64,000 nucleotides of DNA, taken from positions 1,736,001 to 1,800,000 of the forward strand of contig NZ_OU963893.1 of assembly GCF_918797525.1 (NCBI RefSeq), in the 5' to 3' direction. The stretch is from an unidentified bacterial endosymbiont. Lineage in GTDB: Bacteria > Pseudomonadota > Gammaproteobacteria > Enterobacterales > Enterobacteriaceae. Below are positions 55,930 to 64,000 of this stretch, piece by piece (the stretch's first letter is position 1; the number at the start of each line of letters is the position of its first letter). Below the pieces are notes generated by a model that saw nothing but the letters and a program-made list of their open reading frames with translations, searched no databases and had not been told where the DNA came from. The translations under genes and the position numbers were made by a program.

Positions 55930-55953
55930 GCAGGAAAGCGGGCGCTTTCCTGC
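55930..55953. terminator. Hairpin between convergent etk and rcnB
   Basis: GCAGGAAAGC (55930-55939) pairs perfectly with GCTTTCCTGC (55944-55953) around a four-base loop. There is no clear T tract, but the position 14 bases after etk supports a terminator. Confidence 0.65.
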
Positions 55954-55974
55954 TACAAACGCATGTGAACTGCC

Positions 55975-56307
55975 TCAGCGGTGATAGAAGATATCCCCGT
56001 TGTAGGCTTTGTAGATCTTGCCATCCGCGTCGCCAATCAGGACGTAGTTTTCACCCATATAGGTCCAGTGCGTACCTGCATCTGGCGCAGGCAGGTTGCG
56101 CAGCTGGTACTGTTTGATGGTGTACTCGGGCGTCTGGTACATCGCTGGCGCCGAGTCGCCAATTTTGAACTTTGTGAAATCGGCAATGAACTCTTGTTCT
56201 TCATAGGCCTTAATGCCAGAAGGCGCAGACGCCGTTTGTGGGGCGGCAGAGACCGCACCCGCCAGAGACATCGCTACACCCAGAAGCAGCCATTTATGCT
56301 TAGCCAT
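55975..56307 (-). CDS. rcnB: Nickel/cobalt homeostasis periplasmic protein RcnB (YohN)
   Basis: A small periplasmic protein of 110 residues with a signal peptide ending SLAGAVSA. The C-terminal 80 residues closely match recalled E. coli RcnB (YTIKQYQLRNLPAPDAGTHW, then TYMGENYVLIGDADGKI and IFYHR). RcnB modulates nickel and cobalt export by RcnA. The ATG at 56305-56307 has TGGAG upstream; a longer frame adds 17 residues without signal-peptide character. Unlike E. coli, neither rcnA nor rcnR is adjacent. Confidence 0.9.
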   Translation of the reverse strand: MAKHKWLLLGVAMSLAGAVSAAPQTASAPSGIKAYEEQEFIADFTKFKIGDSAPAMYQTPEYTIKQYQLRNLPAPDAGTHWTYMGENYVLIGDADGKIYKAYNGDIFYHR

Positions 56308-56534
56308 TTTTTCTCCAGTTAACCCGTTTACCGTTACTTTTTGCCGTTGCCAACCCACAATACGGCAACGTGTCTATTTTATGTATCAGACTATGGCTTG
56401 TTCCAGGAAAAATGTAACAAAACTGAACACAGCTCATGCTGGCAGCGTTTTACAGGAAAGTAGTGAGGAGGCGGGGGCAGCCATCCGCAAAGAGGAAAGG
56501 AAGCAGTTGGTACGCGTTTTTCCGTGAGAAGACT

Positions 56535-56556
56535 CCCTCTCCCGCGCGGGAGAGGG
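56535..56556. repeat. Perfect 22-base palindrome after ddc
   Basis: CCCTCTCCCGC and its exact complement GCGGGAGAGGG form a perfect inverted repeat with no spacer. It follows ddc and is similar to the palindromes at 6330-6376 and 34363-34397; it may also terminate ddc. Confidence 0.7.
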
Positions 56557-56563
56557 ATAAACA

Positions 56564-58030
56564 TTACTTCGCCAGAACTTCCTGTGCGGTACGCTCAACC
56601 AGGGACAGCAGGACTTTAACATCCTCCAGGTTCACGGTTGGGTTCAGCAGCGTCAGCTTCAGGCAGGTGATGCCGTTATGCTCGGTTACGCCGACGTTCG
56701 CGCGGCCTGACTCCAGCAGCGCGTCGCCAATTTTCTGGTTCAGCAGAGCGATGCCCGCGTCGTCCATCTGCGTTTCAGGGCGGAAGCGGAACAGCACGCT
56801 TGCAAGCTGTGGCTGCATTACCAGTTCCAGAGCAGACTGCGCTTTCACGTAGTGCGCAACCTGCTGCGCCAGCGTTACACCGTGATCGATAATCGCCGCG
56901 TACTGCTCCTGACCCAGCGCTTCAAGGCTCATCCACAGCTTCAGCGCGTCGAAACGACGGGTGGTCTGCAGAGACTTAGACACCAGGTTTGGCACCCCCG
57001 CTTCTTCGTCAAACTCCGAGTTCAGATAGGCCGCCTGATAGCGCATCAGCTCATAGTGACGCGCCTCTTTCAGCAGGAATGCGCCGCAGCTAATGGTCTG
57101 GAAGAACTGCTTGTGGAAGTCCAGGGTAATGGAATCCACAAGGTCGATACCGTCGAGGTAATGGCGATACTGCTCAGACATCAGCAGCGCGCCGCCCCAG
57201 GCTGCATCAACGTGCACCCAGATATTCTGCTTTGCCGCCAGCTGTGCGATCGCACGCAGCGGATCGATAGCGCCGGCATCAGTGGTACCTGCCGTCGCGA
57301 CAATCGCCAGGATCTGTTCGCCGTTGGCGTTGCACTGCTCAATTTTCGCGGCCAGATCGGCCAGATCCATGCGGGAGAATTCGTCCGTTTTCACCTGCAG
57401 GACGGACTGGTAGCCCAGGCCCATCAGCGCCATATTCTTCTGCACGGAAAAATGCGCATTTTCGGAGCACAACACGCGAATTTTGCGCAGATCGCCAACC
57501 AGACCATTCTGCTGCACAGAGTGGCCCTGACGCGCGAAGAAAGCATCGCGAGCCAGCATCAGACCCATCAGGTTGCTCTGGGTGCCGCCGCTGGTGAAAA
57601 CACCTGCGTCGCCGGCCTGATAACCCACGCGAGTACGCAGCCACTCAATCAGTTTGATCTCGATAATGGTCGCGGACGGGCTTTGGTCCCAGGAGTCCAT
57701 GCTCTGATTAGTGGCGTTAATCAACACTTCTGCCGCCTGGCTTACCACCAGGCTTGGACAGTGCAGGTGCGCCACACACTGCGGGTGATGAACGGACAAA
57801 CTGTCTTTCAGGAAGAACTCGACGGCACGTTCAATCGCCGCGTCGTTACCCAGCCCTTTCGGGTTGAAATCAAGCGTAATACGCTCGCGCAGCTCCGCGA
57901 CCGTTTTGCCCTGGTACATCTCAGGCTGTTTCAGCCACTGCATCACAGCCTGAGTGCTTTGTTCAATCGCCTGCTGGTAAGCTTCAATGCTCTGCGCCGA
58001 GGAGAACAAAATTGGGTTTGAATCTGACAT
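56564..58030 (-). CDS. ddc: L-2,4-diaminobutyrate decarboxylase Ddc
   Basis: A PLP-dependent group II decarboxylase of 488 residues that converts L-2,4-diaminobutyrate to 1,3-diaminopropane. The PLP lysine is Lys307 in DFHKQFF, the ring-stacking histidine His193 in ENAHFS, and Asp275 in HVDAAWGG contacts the pyridine nitrogen. The ATG at 58028-58030 gives the likely start; GGAG is 12 bases upstream, somewhat far. It lies 18 bases after dat, so the two form an operon: Dat makes diaminobutyrate from aspartate semialdehyde and Ddc decarboxylates it. The pair is known from Enterobacter and Acinetobacter. Confidence 0.93.
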   Translation of the reverse strand: MSDSNPILFSSAQSIEAYQQAIEQSTQAVMQWLKQPEMYQGKTVAELRERITLDFNPKGLGNDAAIERAVEFFLKDSLSVHHPQCVAHLHCPSLVVSQAAEVLINATNQSMDSWDQSPSATIIEIKLIEWLRTRVGYQAGDAGVFTSGGTQSNLMGLMLARDAFFARQGHSVQQNGLVGDLRKIRVLCSENAHFSVQKNMALMGLGYQSVLQVKTDEFSRMDLADLAAKIEQCNANGEQILAIVATAGTTDAGAIDPLRAIAQLAAKQNIWVHVDAAWGGALLMSEQYRHYLDGIDLVDSITLDFHKQFFQTISCGAFLLKEARHYELMRYQAAYLNSEFDEEAGVPNLVSKSLQTTRRFDALKLWMSLEALGQEQYAAIIDHGVTLAQQVAHYVKAQSALELVMQPQLASVLFRFRPETQMDDAGIALLNQKIGDALLESGRANVGVTEHNGITCLKLTLLNPTVNLEDVKVLLSLVERTAQEVLAK

Positions 58031-58048
58031 CGTAATCAACAACTCCGG

Positions 58049-59422
58049 TTACGCCGGGCGAACGCCCGCAGCAAGCAGCGCCTGCTCGAATTTATCCAGG
58101 AAGATTTTCAGCTCTTCATCGCTTATCAGCAGAGAAGGCAGCAGACGCAGCACAATGCCGTTACGACCGCCACGCTCCAGAATCAGACCGGCTTCGAAGC
58201 ACTTCTTCTGAATCAGCGCAGACAGCTCACCGTCGCCCGGGAAGCAGCCCATATGGTCAGCCGCTTCGTGCGGCTTAACGATCTCGATGCCGATCATCAT
58301 GCCCAGACCGCGAACGTGACCAATAACCGGGTAGCGTTTCGCCATCTCGTTCAACTGGCCTTTCAGCCATTCGCCCTGCGTGGCCACTTTGCCCGCGATA
58401 TTCTGATCTTTCAGGATTTTCAGCGTCGTCAGACCGGTTGCCATCGCCAGTTGGTTGCCGCGGAAAGTGCCGGTGTGGTGACCCGGCGCCCAGGCGTCGA
58501 ACTGCTTTTTAATACCGAGCACGGCCAGTGGCAGGCCGCCACCGACAGCTTTAGACATCACGATGATGTCTGGCTCAATGCCAGCGTGTTCGAAGGCGAA
58601 GAATTTACCGGTACGGGCAAACCCTGCCTGTACTTCGTCAAGGATCAGCAGAATGCCGTGCTCCTGCGTCACCTTACGGATGCGCTGCAGCCACTCGACC
58701 GGAGCCGGATTCACGCCGCCTTCGCCCTGAACCGCTTCCAGGATTACCGCAGCCGGTTTGCGCACGCCGCTTTCAACGTCGTTGATCAGGTTGTCGAAGT
58801 AGTAGGTCAGCGCTTTCACGCCTGCGTCACCGCCGATACCCAGCGGGCAGCGGTACTGGTGCGGGTAAGGCATGAACTGCACTTCTGGCATCATACCGTC
58901 AACCGCTTCTTTTGGAGACAGGTTGCCGGTCACGGACAGCGCGCCGTGGGTCATGCCGTGGTAACCACCCGAGAAGCTGATGATACCGCTACGGCCGGTC
59001 ACTTTTTTCGCCAGCTTCAGCGCCGCTTCAACGGCGTCTGCACCGGATGGACCGGTGAATTGCAGGCAGTACTCTTTACCCTGACCGGGCAGCAGAGACA
59101 GCAGATATTCTGAGAATGCGTCTTTCAACGGCGTTGTCAGATCCAGTGTATGTAACGGCAAGCCGCTGGTAATGACATTTTGGATGCTTTTGAGCACATC
59201 AGGATGATTGTGGCCAAGCGCAAGGGTGCCTGCGCCTGCTAAACAGTCAAGGTATTCTTTATTATCTGCATCGGTTATCCACACGCCGTCTGCTTTAGTG
59301 ATGGCTAAAGGCAGCTTGCGCGGATAGCTCCTGACGTTAGATTCAAACTCGGCCTGACGAGCCAGATAGGTTTCGTTGCTTTTATGGGCATCTACGGTGT
59401 CAATACGGACTTTATCCGTCAT
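58049..59422 (-). CDS. dat: Diaminobutyrate--2-oxoglutarate aminotransferase Dat
   Basis: A class III PLP aminotransferase of 457 residues that transfers an amino group from glutamate to aspartate semialdehyde, giving L-2,4-diaminobutyrate. The PLP lysine is near residue 291 in [12 protein letters not shown], the pyridine-contacting aspartate in [14 protein letters not shown], and [13 protein letters not shown] is the cofactor phosphate region. Two ATG codons are adjacent; the second has the better seven-base spacing to GGAG. It is the first gene of dat-ddc, and its promoter should lie at 59423-59600. Confidence 0.93.
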   Translation of the reverse strand: MTDKVRIDTVDAHKSNETYLARQAEFESNVRSYPRKLPLAITKADGVWITDADNKEYLDCLAGAGTLALGHNHPDVLKSIQNVITSGLPLHTLDLTTPLKDAFSEYLLSLLPGQGKEYCLQFTGPSGADAVEAALKLAKKVTGRSGIISFSGGYHGMTHGALSVTGNLSPKEAVDGMMPEVQFMPYPHQYRCPLGIGGDAGVKALTYYFDNLINDVESGVRKPAAVILEAVQGEGGVNPAPVEWLQRIRKVTQEHGILLILDEVQAGFARTGKFFAFEHAGIEPDIIVMSKAVGGGLPLAVLGIKKQFDAWAPGHHTGTFRGNQLAMATGLTTLKILKDQNIAGKVATQGEWLKGQLNEMAKRYPVIGHVRGLGMMIGIEIVKPHEAADHMGCFPGDGELSALIQKKCFEAGLILERGGRNGIVLRLLPSLLISDEELKIFLDKFEQALLAAGVRPA

Positions 59423-60716
59423 CATATCACTCCTACAATCGCCGCTTCGTTACGCGCCACGATTGAATAAAAAGTTAAAAAAACAGATGGGGGTGTCTAA
59501 AAAACGCCGCCAATATAGAGCCTTTTGCCACAGGGCTCAATGGTTAATTTGTTTACTGTTTTGTGACATGGCGTGCAAGGGGAGTGAATCCTCCCTTTTT
59601 CGTGGCTCAAAAGTGAGATCTCATCAGTAAAAACAGGGGTATTGCGAGACTTTTACCCTCACTGTAAAAGTAGCGCGAAGAGTGTTACAAATCGTGCTTT
59701 TTGCAGCAGGAAAAGCAGGCTTAATACCTCCTTGTGCGTGTAATTTCTGTGTTACCTGCATAATGCCGTGGTCACGACCCTGGCTTTTATTCCAGGATGC
59801 GGCCGTAATACCGCTTTCATAGCAATGTTTCTCTGGGTCATTATTTTAAATGAGATAGAACATGATTCGGTGCTTCGGTGGAAAGCAAATCAAAAATAAC
59901 TTTAGCTTTGATACCGTAGCCTACTATTTTCATCGTTAACCTGGGCGGCTCATTGTGTTGACTTTGCGATAGTAATCGTGGGGAAGCCAACGGAAAAATC
60001 GCCAGGCACTGGCCCGGAAACAGGCCGAACATCCTGTATTTTATCAGCGTGAAGTCGATATCGACCTGAATCCGAAAATTGGCGCGGACTGGACGTCCAA
60101 AGGACAACAACAACGCATCGGGATCGGCGGTTATACACCGTGGACTGTAAAGCGTAGGAGGGTGAGGAAGATCGGGACGTGGGTAGGGCGAATTATTTCT
60201 CTCATAGGTGAGGTGATTCTTGTGGCTGACGTCTCGCAGATCATCTACAACTCGATCACTGAATACAACACCATTATCCCGAAGTAAGGTTTTCATGGAA
60301 CCCGTTCAAAAAGCCTGAACCTGTTGATGTTCCAGATTTCACCATTGATATGTTTATTCAGTCAGCAAAAGCCGGAAGATGGTTATACAAATAGGGGGCA
60401 TTTTGCCCTCTTTGTTTGATGCTATTACAGGAAGTGCCAACAGTGCTGCCCAGTGGGTAACGGATAAAACAGGCTGGAACCCTCAGAGTGTCGGCCCAGC
60501 GATCATGAATTGATTGGGCGCAGGTAATCAGCAAGCAGGAACAGCGGCTCATCAATATAGCCTGTCAGGTGAAAACCTCCTTTCCGGAAACGGGTGAGCA
60601 TTTCCGGATTCTTACACAACCACTGGATCGGTCAACCTGTCCTTAACTGATCGGCATTACGCCCTGTGGTGTGCATAGGTAGCGCAATATACATACAAAC
60701 GTCGGCACTGCTGATG
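59423..60716. other. Non-coding and decayed region with phage-like reading-frame fragments
   Basis: No intact gene is convincing in this 1.3 kb. On the plus strand, fragments look like former coding sequence: about 59977-60287 (no start; HPVFYQREVDIDLNPKIGAD and a hydrophobic GRIISLIGEVILVADVS), about 60297-60395 (NPFKKPEPVDVPDF, ending in TAG) and about 60390-60600 (GGILPSLFDAITGSANSAAQ, then GAGNQQAGTAAHQYS), each broken by stops or frame changes. The style, especially NPFKKPEP and GAGNQQAGTAA, recalls phage virion or DNA-ejection proteins, but I cannot name a family. The dat promoter must lie at the left end. Confidence 0.4.
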
Positions 60717-60911
60717 TTAATGCTGCGGGGGTCGCGAAGGCGTATGTTCGCTGCCTAAAGTACACAATGCTTTCAGAAAGTAATTATCCGGATATGCTTT
60801 CACGCAGTTCGCAAAACAACTTCCTCCCTGCTGTATACATGCAAATGCGGGCGTTGCTATAGCAACTGACACAAACGAGAGTACAGATAACAATATTATT
60901 TTCTTCCTCAT
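60717..60911 (-). CDS. Small secreted cysteine-containing peptide, unknown function
   Basis: A 64-residue protein with a clear signal peptide: basic MRKK, hydrophobic IILLSVLSFVSVAIA and cleavage likely after AFA at residue 24. The predicted mature peptide of about 40 residues has cysteines at precursor positions 25, 32, 36 and 50 (CIQQGGSCFANC...LC) and a proline-rich, histidine-ended tail. The start has a very strong AGGAGG site eight bases upstream. The sequence before the cysteine (AFAC) is not a good lipobox. I do not recognise a family. No transporter or immunity gene is adjacent. It could be a bacteriocin-like peptide, a small structural periplasmic protein or a relic. Confidence 0.6.
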   Translation of the reverse strand: MRKKIILLSVLSFVSVAIATPAFACIQQGGSCFANCVKAYPDNYFLKALCTLGSEHTPSRPPQH

Positions 60912-61272
60912 TATGTAACCTCCTCAATTGCGGTTGGGTAGCTTCTGGTGCACTGGCTCTGTCGCATGGCTTCGTCCTGAATTAACTTCATCATACCTGG
61001 TCAGTCTCTCTGGTGTGACAAAACCAGCACATGCGATTAGAACTGTAGTACAACGGCTACAACAGTAAATAATTATCTGGGAGTGGTTGATATAGCGTTG
61101 ATGGAATCGACAGTAAACGTAATCGGGCTATCTGGAATAGACGGAATTACCTTTGGTTAAAAATGCTCAAAGTGGAATTCCGCCCTGGGAGAAAGGATAA
61201 CCTTAAGGGTAAGCTTCCATCGCCAGGCTACTTCCCCTAAGCTGGTAATTAATAAAGAAATGTAATCACCAT
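60912..61272. other. Intergenic region between the small peptide gene and the TPP riboswitch
   Basis: About 360 bases with stops in all frames at short intervals and no gene I can support. The promoter for the riboswitch-controlled transcript should lie in the right half, and that of the peptide gene just beyond 60920. Nothing else is evident. Confidence 0.4.
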
Positions 61273-61345
61273 GACTCGGGGTGCCCTTCATCAAAGAAGG
61301 CTGAGAAATACCCGTACCACCTGATCTGGATAATGCCAGTGTAGA
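61273..61345 (+). promoter_or_regulatory. TPP (thiamine pyrophosphate) riboswitch aptamer
   Basis: The conserved THI-box core is present: GACTCGGGGTGCCCTTC, then GAAGGCTGAGAAATACCC (CTGAGA pyrimidine-sensing loop) and ACC followed by CTGATCTGGATAATGCC, the pyrophosphate arm. Both sensor arms can fold. The 3' side of the closing helix (usually GCGTAGGGAAGTC) is altered to GTGTAGATTTG, so helix P1 may be weakened. It reads into a short transporter-gene fragment at 61404 that the IS cuts off. A five-base pairing of ACACC (61377-61381) with GGTGT (61396-61400) could hide the ribosome site, consistent with translational control. Confidence 0.85.
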
Positions 61346-61403
61346 TTTGTAATAAAGTCAATAAAACCAATCATTTACACCCTAGAGAGATAAAAGGTGT
61401 TAA

Positions 61404-61487
61404 ATGTCCTGTGATAAAAATGTAACTTCAAACGTAAAGCAGAATTATCTTACACCTATCTAAGAGCGGGTGTTTACTATCTCCAGG
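61404..61487 (+). pseudogene. 5' fragment of a riboswitch-controlled gene, possibly an NCS1/CytX-type transporter, cut by the IS
   Basis: An ATG with AAGGTG upstream starts MSCDKNVTSNVKQNYLTPI, then a TAA stop at codon 20, then ERVFTISR up to the first base of the IS. The NYLTPI...ER segment resembles the N-terminus of NCS1 nucleobase permeases such as the hydroxymethylpyrimidine transporter CytX, which fits a TPP riboswitch. Only 28 codons survive. The identification is tentative because the fragment is short; that it is the remains of the regulated gene is well supported by position. Confidence 0.5.
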
Positions 61488-62542
61488 GGCTTTGTTGAAT
61501 AAATCGAACTTTTGCTGAGTTAAAGGATCAGATCACGCATCATCCGGCAACACAGGCCGTCCCATGCCAAAGCAGAAGTTTAAAGTCGCCAACTGGCGCA
61601 ACTACAACAAAGCCCTTATCAACCGGGGCTCCGTCACTTTCTGGCTTGATGACGAGGCTATTCAGGCCTGGTATGAGCCCGCCACACGCACATCGCGGGG
61701 ACGGCCTCTGCGCTAATCTGAGCTCGCCATCACCACGGTCCTGGTCGTTAAACGTGTATTCCGCCTGACTCTGCGAGCCGCACAGAGCTTTATTGATTCC
61801 ATTTTTGCCATGATGGATGTTTCTCTTCGCTGTCCGGATTACACCAGTGTCAGCAAGCGGGCAAAGTCGGTTAACGTCAGTTTTAAAATGCCCACCCGGG
61901 GTGAAATTGCGCATCTGGTGATTGATTCCACAGGGCTGAAAGTCTTCGGTGAAGGTGAGTGGAAAGTCAAAAAGCACGGCAAAAGCGCTGTCGTATCTGG
62001 CGAAAACTGCATCTGGCTGTTGATGCGAGTACGCATGAGGTCATCTGCGCGGACCTGTCGCTGAATAACGTCACGGACGCTGAAGCTTTCCCGGGGCTTA
62101 TCCGGCAGACCCACCGAAAAATCAGGTCAGCGGCGGCAGACGGTGCTGACGATACGCGGCGATGTCATGACGAACTGCGTCGCAAGAAAATCAGCGCGCT
62201 CATTCCTCCCCGAAAGGGCGCAGGTTACTGGCCCGGAGAATATGCAGACCGCAACCGTGCAGTAGCGAATCAGCGACTGACCGGGAGCAATGCGCGATGG
62301 AAATGGTCAACAGATTATAACTGTCGGTCGATAGCGGAAACGGCGATGTACAGGGTAAAGCAGTTGTTGGGTGGTTCGCTGACGTTGCGTGACTACGATG
62401 GCCAGGTTGCAGAGGCTTTGGCCATGGTGCGTGCGCTGAACAAAATGACGAAGGCAGGCATGCCAGAAAGCGTGGGTATTATCTGACAACTGTATCCGGC
62501 TACGAAGATGCTTACCTCAAATCTGATTTATTCAACAAAGCC
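61488..62542 (+). mobile_element. IS903-like insertion sequence (IS5 family), 1055 bp, degenerate
   Basis: Perfect 18-base terminal inverted repeats (GGCTTTGTTGAATAAATC) bound a 1055-bp element; IS903 is 1057 bp. The nine bases outside the left end (ATCTCCAGG) and the right end (GAGTGAGAG) differ, so there is no target duplication. That points to a deletion, inversion or recombination between IS copies after insertion. The element joins the riboswitch fragment to the truncated HEPN gene. Its transposase is broken. Confidence 0.93.
61564..62486 (+). pseudogene. IS903-type transposase, inactivated
   Basis: The coding frame matches the 307-residue IS903 transposase (MPKQKFKVANWR start; IAHLVIDSTGLKVFGEGEWK; DYDGQVAEALAMVRALNKMT end). 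It is interrupted by a TAA at codon 51 (61714-61716; TAT to TAA) and by a one-base deletion near 61984, after KVKKHGK, so the C-terminal part (RIWRKLHLAVD onward) is in another frame. The DDE residues are therefore not in one protein. The copy cannot move by itself but might be mobilised by an intact relative. Confidence 0.9.
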
Positions 62543-64000
62543 GAGTGAGAGGACAATTTCTCTTTTTCTTCAATATTTGATTTAACTTTATTGAGTTCTG
62601 CGTTTAATTTTTCAATTTGATTTTGAAGATTATCAAATTGTTCAGTATTATTATCTTTTTTAGCTTGTTTTAGTTGTAAGCCAATTTTTCTGATTTCATT
62701 AGGTAAGGTGTTAACTGATTCTTGTAGCTTCTTAAATTCTTCATCGTGATAGCTATTGTAGGATGTAGTAAGCTCATAACCGAAATTATCTACTATCTTT
62801 AATGAACGATGTTCCATAGCATTTCTAATATCTGCAAATGCTACGGCATTTGGGTCTAACCATTTTGTTACAGTATCTGAGCTACCAACTTTACGAATGT
62901 CTTTCAGAATATAGAATAAAGCATGAATGAAATGATTGTCGCTATCCTTCAATTTTTTATGTGGTTTCCATTCATTCTTATTATTACCAGTGAAATCTTT
63001 AAATAAATTATCTATGCTGATTTTTTATCATGTTTCAGGTCATTTAAATTGAAGAAGCGACTAATTAAAAATGCGATTTTATCAAAAAGTGAATACACGG
63101 CTATGAAAACTGATTTTAATTGAGCTACCTTCAAGTTATTTATTGAGTGTGACATTTCATCAACATGTTGAAATGTCGAATTGAACAAGTGAGAATTTTC
63201 ATTGGGTATGTCTTTTGAAGAAAAAATTAAATACCGGGCATAGCAATAATCATTTTTTAGCTCATCGTAATTCCCGTGATAAGCTAATTCTTCGTGCATT
63301 GCAAGTGAACTATTTAGAGATTGAATAAATGATGGCAATGAGAAAACATCTTGGTAAGCTATTGGATACTCACAAACATCATTCAAATCATTAAGAAAAA
63401 GCTTGTTTCTAGCACACCATTCTAAATACTGCTTATGCTTTTTTGATGTGTATTCTTCATTGTATTCTTTGAAGTAGTCAAAAGCTGAAATTTGAAAAGT
63501 GCCTTCAAACCATTTTTTAAAATTGAATAGCTTCCCACCTTCTTCAAGTGGGATGCGTTGATCAGGGTATAGTCCATCAATATTCTCTATCCCTTTATTT
63601 ACGAGTTCATAAGCAATCAAGAAGTGATATTCTGAGTGACCGTTATCACAAAGTGATTGACCTAGGAATAACTCATTGTTAGCTTTGGACATAATTGCTA
63701 CAGGATTATTATCTAAAGATATTGCTTTATCATAATGCGGAATACAACATAAAGCCCTACCTTGAGATGAAAGGTGATTAGCTAGATTTGTTTCAACCAT
63801 AGATCTAAGATTATTATATGCTTGACGATTTATTTCGTGTTCTTTCCAATCAGCTTTAGGAATCGCATGTAAGGCTTTCCTATAATAGATTATTGCATTC
63901 ATTAAATCAGTTGAGTACCACTCTGTACTACGATATTTATAGAGTTCGGAATAACAGTTACCTAAGCAATATAGATAATGTGCTTTATATAAAGGATGGG
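62512..64000 (-). pseudogene. TPR/HEPN-domain protein, LA2681-like, frameshifted and 3'-truncated by the IS; 5' end outside the window
   Basis: The minus-strand frame is open from the right window edge, with TPR-like sequence (AHYLYCLGNCYSELYKYRST, NAIIYYRKALHAIPKADW, HYDKAISLD). A helical region follows (AVYSLFDKIAFLISRFFNLN), where the frame stops at 63012. A one-base slip in the run of six T at 63021-63026 restores the frame: KISIDNLFKDFTG, then IHALFYILKDIRK and DIRNAMEHRSLKI, the R-x4-H motif of HEPN nucleases. A lysine/glutamate-rich coiled coil ends in the IS repeat, which supplies the last residues (ALLNKSDLR) and the stop. DNA here is much more AT-rich than the core genes, a sign of transfer. 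HEPN proteins of this kind are often RNases in toxin or defence systems; its role here is unknown. I report it as a damaged gene, but the slip may be a sequencing error. Confidence 0.65.

Noticed and set aside
59841..60296. 151-codon minus-strand frame after dat
   Set aside because: No ribosome site or family features; the opposite strand reads more like former coding sequence, so this is probably a shadow.

Overview
The window reads as chromosome from an Enterobacteriaceae species close to Enterobacter. Gene order from fruBKA through nfo, yeiH, yeiE, lysP, cirA, yeiG, folE, yeiB, galS, mglBAC, sanA, cdd, yohKJ, dusC, mdtQ, yohF, yohD, yohC, pbpG, dld, bglX, osmF-yehYXW, btsSR, yehS, metG and mrp follows the E. 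coli/Salmonella 46-48 min region. The ddc-dat pair for 1,3-diaminopropane synthesis points towards Enterobacter. Genus is an inference; no rRNA, tRNA or origin is in the window.

Region by region. 1-11 kb: fructose PTS operon, endonuclease IV, the YeiE/YeiH pair, lysine permease, a Fur-controlled TonB-dependent receptor and S-formylglutathione hydrolase. 11-19.5 kb: an MFS permease, folE (frameshifted), yeiB, galS and the galactose ABC operon with a clear CRP/GalS promoter. 19.5-21.4 kb: a HipA-like kinase gene followed by its XRE partner, with repeated operator-like sequences upstream. 21.4-25.7 kb: sanA, cdd, yohK (frameshifted), yohJ, dusC. 25.7-31.8 kb: an aryl-beta-glucoside operon (porin, bglG, bglF, bglB) with three separate BglG-type antiterminator/terminator modules. 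31.8-51.7 kb: ordinary core genes, including the tiny membrane proteins YohP and YohO. 51.7-56 kb: gfcE-etp-etk polysaccharide export and tyrosine-kinase genes between mrp and rcnB. 56.5-59.4 kb: ddc-dat.

Beyond 59.4 kb the core order ends and the DNA is accessory and decayed. It holds phage-like reading-frame debris, a small secreted cysteine-containing peptide gene with a strong ribosome binding site, and a TPP riboswitch whose transporter gene has been cut off after 28 codons by an IS903-like element. That element has a broken transposase and no target duplication. On its other side lies the 3' part of an AT-rich gene for a TPR/HEPN protein of the LA2681 type, itself frameshifted and truncated by the IS.

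Three frameshifts (folE, yohK, HEPN gene) all sit in mononucleotide runs, so sequencing error must be excluded before calling them mutations. I did not find a clearly new multi-gene system. The strongest leads are the HEPN gene, the small secreted peptide, the three-step antitermination operon and the riboswitch/IS junction.
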